A stretch of 64,000 bases of DNA from Selenomonas sputigena ATCC 35185 (GTDB lineage: Bacteria; Bacillota; Negativicutes; Selenomonadales; Selenomonadaceae). The notes beneath the pieces are model-generated. The model saw only the letters and a program-made list of their open reading frames with translations. It was not told where the DNA came from and searched no databases. The stretch is taken from NCBI RefSeq assembly GCF_000208405.1, contig NC_015437.1, forward strand, positions 248,001 to 312,000. Reading direction: 5' to 3'. Within the stretch, counting starts at the first letter, position 1; every line of letters starts with the position of its first letter. This document shows, in pieces, positions 59,790 to 64,000 of this stretch. Position numbers and translations under genes: made by a program.

Positions 59790-60020
59790 TTGCTTACGTT
59801 ATTGATGGTGCTTGATGCGCTTGTCGCCATACTCCTGATTGTTGCCGTCTTGGGGCAGGAGCCTAAGTCTGCGGGCATGGGCGGCTTCGACGGGGGCGGC
59901 GGCGATACCGTGTTCAGCGCGAAGGCGCGCGGCATGGATGCGCTCTTGGCGCGTGTGACAGTCGTTCTGGCGGTGCTTTTCGGTGCGATTACGCTCGTGA
60001 TTGCCAAGATGACGATGTAG
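59790..60020 (+). CDS. secG: Preprotein translocase subunit SecG
   Basis: The 76-residue protein has two membrane helices (LMVLDALVAILLIVAVLG and VTVVLAVLFGAITLVIA) around a Gly-rich loop (GGFDGGGGDTVFSAKARG) typical of SecG. It assists SecYEG in protein export. The start is TTG at 59790, supported by GGAGGAGG at 7 nt. The order secG, esterase, rnr is widely kept in Firmicutes. Confidence 0.93.
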   Translation: MLTLLMVLDALVAILLIVAVLGQEPKSAGMGGFDGGGGDTVFSAKARGMDALLARVTVVLAVLFGAITLVIAKMTM

Positions 60021-60031
60021 GGCGGCCATAG

Positions 60032-60057
60032 AGCGCAGAGGGGTTCTGCGCTTTCTT
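60032..60057 (+). terminator. Weak terminator or hairpin after secG
   Basis: AGCGCAGA pairs with TCTGCGCT, followed by TTCTT. Confidence 0.6.
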
Positions 60058-60167
60058 GGCAGCTGTTTGCGGCGGACGCTCGGCAAAAGGCCGGGCGTTT
60101 CTTTCTATTGGAGGGGCGCGGCCTGTGGGACTTTTCTGGCTACAGCCTTCGAGGGAGGGGTGCAGCG

Positions 60168-60917
60168 ATGATCATCGAGGGAGCGGAGCCTTTCCTTTTG
60201 CCAGGCGGCCCGCACGGCGTGCTGCTCCTGCATGGCTTCACGGGCATGCCGCCCGAGATGCGGCTTCTCGCTGAGGCGCTCTATCGTGCAGGTCATACGG
60301 TGCTTTGCCCGCGCCTCGCCGGGCACGGCACGAGTCCCGAGGATCTGGCACATACGGATGCTGAGGACTGGTACGATTCGGCTCTCGACGGCTATGCGAT
60401 TCTTTCAGGGCTCGTGCCGCGCATTTCTGTCGTTGGACATTCGATGGGGGCTTTGCTGGCGCTTCGTCTCGCGGCGCAAAAGCGCGTCACGGGCGTCGTG
60501 ACGCTCGCCGCACCGATCTTCATTGACGAGGGGCGCGGCATGAAGCACCTGCCGCCGCGCAGCGCGTGCATCGGCAGGTTTCATCCGAAACTGCGCAAGT
60601 CTCTGCGCGACGTGCCCGAGTTCTGCAATGTGACGTATGACAGGATGCCGCTCGTCGCCATCCACGAACTCGTCGGCTTCATCGAGCATGTCAAGGCGCT
60701 CTTGCCAAAGGTATATGCGCCGCTCCTCCTCGTGCACTCGCTGCACGACCGCACGGCGCACAGGAGAAGCCTCCGCTATATCTATGACCATGTGGGGGCG
60801 GCGCATAAGGAAGTTCTTTGGCTCGTGCGCTCGGGTCATCTCGTGATGCTCGACGCTGAGCGACGGGCAGTCTTTCGGCGTACGGCATCGTTTTTGCGCG
60901 AGATGGGGAGCGTTTGA
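60168..60917 (+). CDS. Alpha/beta hydrolase, carboxylesterase (Est30-like)
   Basis: The 249-residue cytoplasmic esterase shows LLLHGFTGMPPEMRLLAEAL (oxyanion hole), nucleophile Ser in VVGHSMGALLA, catalytic Asp in VHSLHDRTA, and His in VRSGHLVMLD. Substrates of this family are short and medium acyl esters. GGGAGGGG lies 7 nt before the ATG. It is the usual neighbour of secG and rnr. Confidence 0.92.
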   Translation: MIIEGAEPFLLPGGPHGVLLLHGFTGMPPEMRLLAEALYRAGHTVLCPRLAGHGTSPEDLAHTDAEDWYDSALDGYAILSGLVPRISVVGHSMGALLALRLAAQKRVTGVVTLAAPIFIDEGRGMKHLPPRSACIGRFHPKLRKSLRDVPEFCNVTYDRMPLVAIHELVGFIEHVKALLPKVYAPLLLVHSLHDRTAHRRSLRYIYDHVGAAHKEVLWLVRSGHLVMLDAERRAVFRRTASFLREMGSV

Positions 60918-60940
60918 GAGAATGGGGAAGGAAACGATTT

Positions 60941-61366
60941 ATGCCATACGAAAAGATCGGGCAGGGTGAGGACTACTGCTTTGCCTGCGGACCGAAGAAT
61001 CCCATCGGACTTCATTTGGAGTTTCAGCTGGCGGACGGGAAATTCCGGGCGCGCAAGGCGCTTTCGCCCGAGTACCAGGGATACAGCGGCATCGTGCACG
61101 GCGGCATCGTCACGACGCTGCTCGATGAGGCGATGGGCGGCTATCTCTACGACGGACTCGGCGAGCGGGCTGTGACGGCGCGTCTGGCCGTGCGCTATCG
61201 AAATCCTGCGCCCGTCGGCGAGGAGCTTTTGATCGAGGGATGGGAGGAGAGCCGCCGCAAGGGGTTCGTGAACATGCGCGCCAAACTTTCGCTCGCTGAC
61301 GGCACTGTGCTTGCGGAAGCGACGGCGAAGATGGCGCTGGTAGGAGAAATGAATGGAACAAAATGA
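60941..61366 (+). CDS. PaaI-type hotdog thioesterase
   Basis: The 141 residues show CFACGPKNPIGLHLEFQ and the hotdog active-site helix GIVHGGIVTTLLDEAMGGYL. Such enzymes hydrolyse acyl-CoA thioesters. The ATG at 60941 follows AAGGAA at about 10 nt; the earlier ATG at 60914 has no site. It overlaps the start of rnr by 14 nt, so it has been placed within the secG-esterase-rnr cluster. Confidence 0.88.
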   Translation: MPYEKIGQGEDYCFACGPKNPIGLHLEFQLADGKFRARKALSPEYQGYSGIVHGGIVTTLLDEAMGGYLYDGLGERAVTARLAVRYRNPAPVGEELLIEGWEESRRKGFVNMRAKLSLADGTVLAEATAKMALVGEMNGTK

Positions 61367-63956
61367 ATTGCAGGAGCGCATCGTAAACTACATGCGCACG
61401 GCGGCGTACAAGCCGCTGACGGCGGACGATCTCGCCGCCGCCATGAACCTCGCGCAAGAAGAACTCGCGCTCTTTTGGACGGCTTTGGAAGAGCTGGAGA
61501 AGACTGCGGCTGTCATCAAGACGCGTCACGAGCGCTTCGGCGTGCCCGAGCGCATGAACCTCGTCGTCGGCAGGCTCTCGATGTCGGCGAAGGGGTTCGG
61601 CTTCATCATCCCCGAGGTGCGCGAGAAGGAGACGGACAGCGACATCTTCGTGCCGGGCGTGAGTCTTGGCGGCGCGATGAACGGCGACCGCGTCGTCGCG
61701 AGGATTTCGCCGTCGGAGATTGCTGGACGCTCGCGCGAGGGCGAGATCATCCGCATCGTCGAGCGAGCCAACGAGCAGATTGTCGGCACGTTCGAGGAGA
61801 GCCGTCACTTCGGCTTTGTGACTCCCGATGACAAGAAGATCGGGCAGGACATCTTTATCCCCAAGGGCGCCGTGCATGGCGCAAAGGCGGGCATGAAGGT
61901 CGTCGTGCGCATCACGAAGTGGCCGGCGGGCAGGAGGAACGCCGAGGGCGAGGTGGAGGAAATCCTCGGCCGCGCGGGCGAGCCCGGCGTCGACGTGCTC
62001 TCCGTCATGAGCCAATACGGGCTTTCGGAGGAGTTTCCCGCCGATGTGGCGGCAGAAGCGGCAGCGATCGAGGACGCCGTCTCGCCAGAAGAATTCAGCG
62101 GCAGGCGCGACCGCCGCGGTTTTCGCATCGTGACGATCGACGGCGAGGACGCGAAGGACTTGGACGACGGCGTTTACGCCGAGCGGCGCGCGGACGGCAG
62201 CTTCTTCCTCGGCGTCTACATCGCCGACGTCAGCTGGTACGTGCGCGAGAATTCACCGCTCGACCGCGAGGCGCGTGCACGCGGCACGAGCGTCTACCTC
62301 GTCGACCGCGTGATTCCCATGCTGCCGAAGAAGCTGTCGAACGGTATATGCAGCCTGAACGCGGGCGAAGACCGCCTGGCGATGGCGTGCGAGATGGAGA
62401 TCGGCGCGGACGGACTCGTCAAGAGCTACGAGATTCTGCCCGTCGTCATTCACGTCTATCGTCGCCTGACCTATACGCTCGTCAACGAGATTTTCGCCGA
62501 GGGAGCGGATGCGGTGCGCACGGAGAATGCCGACCTCCTGCCGCTTCTCACGCCTCTTCGCGAGGTGCATGACGCGATGGAAAAGGCGCGGCATGAGCGC
62601 GGTTCCATCGGCTTCGACGTGCCCGAAATCAAGGTGAAGCTCGACGAGAGCGGCAAGCCCGTCGCGCTCATCAAGCGCACGGGGTCGCTCGCAGAGTCGA
62701 TGATCGAGCAGTGCATGCTCGCGGCGAACGAGACCGTCGCGGAGCACATGGAGAAGAAGGAGCAGCCGTTCCTCTACCGCGTGCACGAGCAGCCGTCGGA
62801 CGAGAAGATCGAGCGGCTGAACAATCTTCTGGCGACGTTCTCACTGCACCTCGTGCCGAACGAGGCGGGCGAGGTAGCGCCGAAGGACGTGCAGCAGGTC
62901 TTGGAAAAGGTCAAGGGAAGGCCTGAGGAGCGCATCGTCAGCGCCGTCTCGCTGCGCTCGATGCAGCAGGCGCGCTACGCCGACGCGCCGCTCGGCCACT
63001 ACGGACTCGCTGCGCGTCACTACACGCATTTCACGTCGCCGATCCGCCGCTATCCCGACCTCATCGTGCATCGCCTGCTGCGCGAGACGTTTGCGACGGG
63101 CACGATCGCGTCTGAGCGGCAGGAACGCCTGAGGAGCCTCCTGCCCGAGATCGCTGAGCACACCTCGGCGCGTGAGCGCATCGCCATCGAGGCAGAGCGC
63201 GAGACGCAGGACATGAAGAAGATCGAGTACATGGCGCAGTTTGTCGGCGACGCTTTCGATGCCGTCATCAGCGGCGTCACGGCGTTCGGCATCTTCTGCG
63301 AGCTGGAAAACGGCGTCGAAGGACTCGTGCACGTATCGAGCATGGTCAACGACTACTACGAGTACCGCGAAGACCTCTACGCGCTCGTCGGCGGTGCGAC
63401 GCACGTCTCCTACCGCCTCGGCGAGCCTGTGCGCGTCGTGCTCGTGCGTGCCAATATCGCCGAGCGCAACCTCGACTTCATCTTGGAGGACAACGGCGTC
63501 TTTGTCGCTGCGAAGAAGAAGCCCGAGGAAGGCGGCGTAAAGCGTGGTGAATCTTTGAAAGAAAAGGGCGCGAAGAAGGATGCACGCTCGAAAAAGGGCA
63601 GAGGTCGGAAGGCGGCGAAAGAAAAGCGTACGGATGAGATCATCGCTGATGTGAAGGGCGACAAGCGTCCGGAGAAGACATCCGCCCCTGCGGAAACGGG
63701 CGAACACAAGCCGCACGGTAAGGGACATAAGGGGGCGAAGCCGCACGACAAAGGGCGCAGCGCGAGGAGGCCGGAAAGATTCCAGGCGGAAAGGCAGGGC
63801 GCTCTCGCCGACGAGTCGAGCAGCAGCCGCCCCAAGGCGTTCTGGATGAAGCCGCCGAAGGACTTGCGCAAGAAGGGCAAGAAGTCTGCGCCCAAACCGG
63901 AAAAGAAGCGCCGCCCGCACAACAAGACGCAGCGAGCGACAGCGAACAGCGATTGA
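61353..63956 (+). CDS. rnr: Ribonuclease R
   Basis: This 3'-5' exoribonuclease degrades structured RNA and works in trans-translation. The 867 residues contain an N-terminal winged helix, two cold-shock domains (VGRLSMSAKGFGFIIPE, SRHFGFVTPDD), the RNB domain with active-site Asp residues (IDGEDAKDLDDGVYAE) and GLAARHYTHFTSPIRRYPDL, and an S1 domain (GVTAFGIFCELENGVEG). The C-terminal 150 residues are very rich in Lys, Arg and Gly, longer than usual, and probably bind RNA. smpB would be expected downstream, beyond the window. Confidence 0.96.
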   Translation: MEQNELQERIVNYMRTAAYKPLTADDLAAAMNLAQEELALFWTALEELEKTAAVIKTRHERFGVPERMNLVVGRLSMSAKGFGFIIPEVREKETDSDIFVPGVSLGGAMNGDRVVARISPSEIAGRSREGEIIRIVERANEQIVGTFEESRHFGFVTPDDKKIGQDIFIPKGAVHGAKAGMKVVVRITKWPAGRRNAEGEVEEILGRAGEPGVDVLSVMSQYGLSEEFPADVAAEAAAIEDAVSPEEFSGRRDRRGFRIVTIDGEDAKDLDDGVYAERRADGSFFLGVYIADVSWYVRENSPLDREARARGTSVYLVDRVIPMLPKKLSNGICSLNAGEDRLAMACEMEIGADGLVKSYEILPVVIHVYRRLTYTLVNEIFAEGADAVRTENADLLPLLTPLREVHDAMEKARHERGSIGFDVPEIKVKLDESGKPVALIKRTGSLAESMIEQCMLAANETVAEHMEKKEQPFLYRVHEQPSDEKIERLNNLLATFSLHLVPNEAGEVAPKDVQQVLEKVKGRPEERIVSAVSLRSMQQARYADAPLGHYGLAARHYTHFTSPIRRYPDLIVHRLLRETFATGTIASERQERLRSLLPEIAEHTSARERIAIEAERETQDMKKIEYMAQFVGDAFDAVISGVTAFGIFCELENGVEGLVHVSSMVNDYYEYREDLYALVGGATHVSYRLGEPVRVVLVRANIAERNLDFILEDNGVFVAAKKKPEEGGVKRGESLKEKGAKKDARSKKGRGRKAAKEKRTDEIIADVKGDKRPEKTSAPAETGEHKPHGKGHKGAKPHDKGRSARRPERFQAERQGALADESSSSRPKAFWMKPPKDLRKKGKKSAPKPEKKRRPHNKTQRATANSD

Positions 63957-64000
63957 TGCAGGGATGCTGCAGGAAGCGGCGATTGCCGCATAAAGAAGCA

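Overview
The window looks like chromosome of a diderm Firmicute of the class Negativicutes, most likely Selenomonas or a close relative. Two kinds of evidence are mixed: Firmicute-type genes (class III fructose-1,6-bisphosphatase, OhrR, strong AGGAGG ribosome binding sites, a secG-esterase-rnr cluster) and outer-membrane energy genes (ExbB, ExbD, TonB, a TonB-dependent receptor). The DNA is GC-rich in genes, with AT-rich promoters. No rRNA, CRISPR array, transposase or prophage was seen. The species is an inference.

Region by region. 1-10 kb: end of a membrane protein gene, an AEC transporter, mannose-6-phosphate isomerase, a membrane-anchored unknown, a YdjM-like protein, fbp, a DUF134-NifX fusion, a thioredoxin reductase-glutaredoxin pair and murA. 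10-13 kb: tRNA-Arg(CCG) and the folate operon folE-folP-folB-folK. 13-20 kb: a GGDEF-EAL protein, a Glu-Pro repeat protein, a chemotaxis receptor, Mrp, OhrR, and a very short gene with a perfect promoter. 20-24.7 kb: a manganese/zinc-type ABC importer whose last permease carries a winged helix, then a DUF4198 protein. 25-36 kb: exbB-exbD-tonB, then an iron locus of FTR1, P19, a DUF2318 protein, two FtsX-type permeases and an ATPase, followed by an FMN-binding lipoprotein, its flavin transferase ApbE, a NusG-II protein and a Gx-family membrane protein. 36-42.5 kb: a double cupin, enolase, an HMA protein, two HD-GYP phosphodiesterases, a second TonB-like protein and a small unknown.

42.7-48.2 kb is an accessory region. 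It holds a candidate small RNA, an unassigned three-gene cassette headed by a GHKL-type ATPase, an MNT/HEPN remnant flanked by a 63-bp direct repeat, a nitroreductase and a HigB/HigA-type toxin-antitoxin pair. 48.2-53 kb is a cobalamin riboswitch followed by a TonB-dependent receptor, a binding protein and a permease, with no ATPase. 53-64 kb: a dicarboxylate/amino-acid symporter, a Bcr/CflA exporter, a second candidate structured RNA, an acyl-CoA ligase, an orphan sugar-binding protein, a DUF4258/zinc-finger pair, secG, an esterase, a hotdog thioesterase and rnr.

How the parts fit. TonB-ExbB-ExbD probably powers outer-membrane receptors such as the B12 one. The P19/FTR1 genes joined to ApbE, FMN-binding, NusG-II and Gx genes suggest iron uptake coupled to extracytoplasmic flavin electron transfer. 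Two families of short intergenic repeats are scattered through the window: a MITE-like hairpin, and a repeat carrying an outward promoter. One copy of the second family sits inside the B12 leader.
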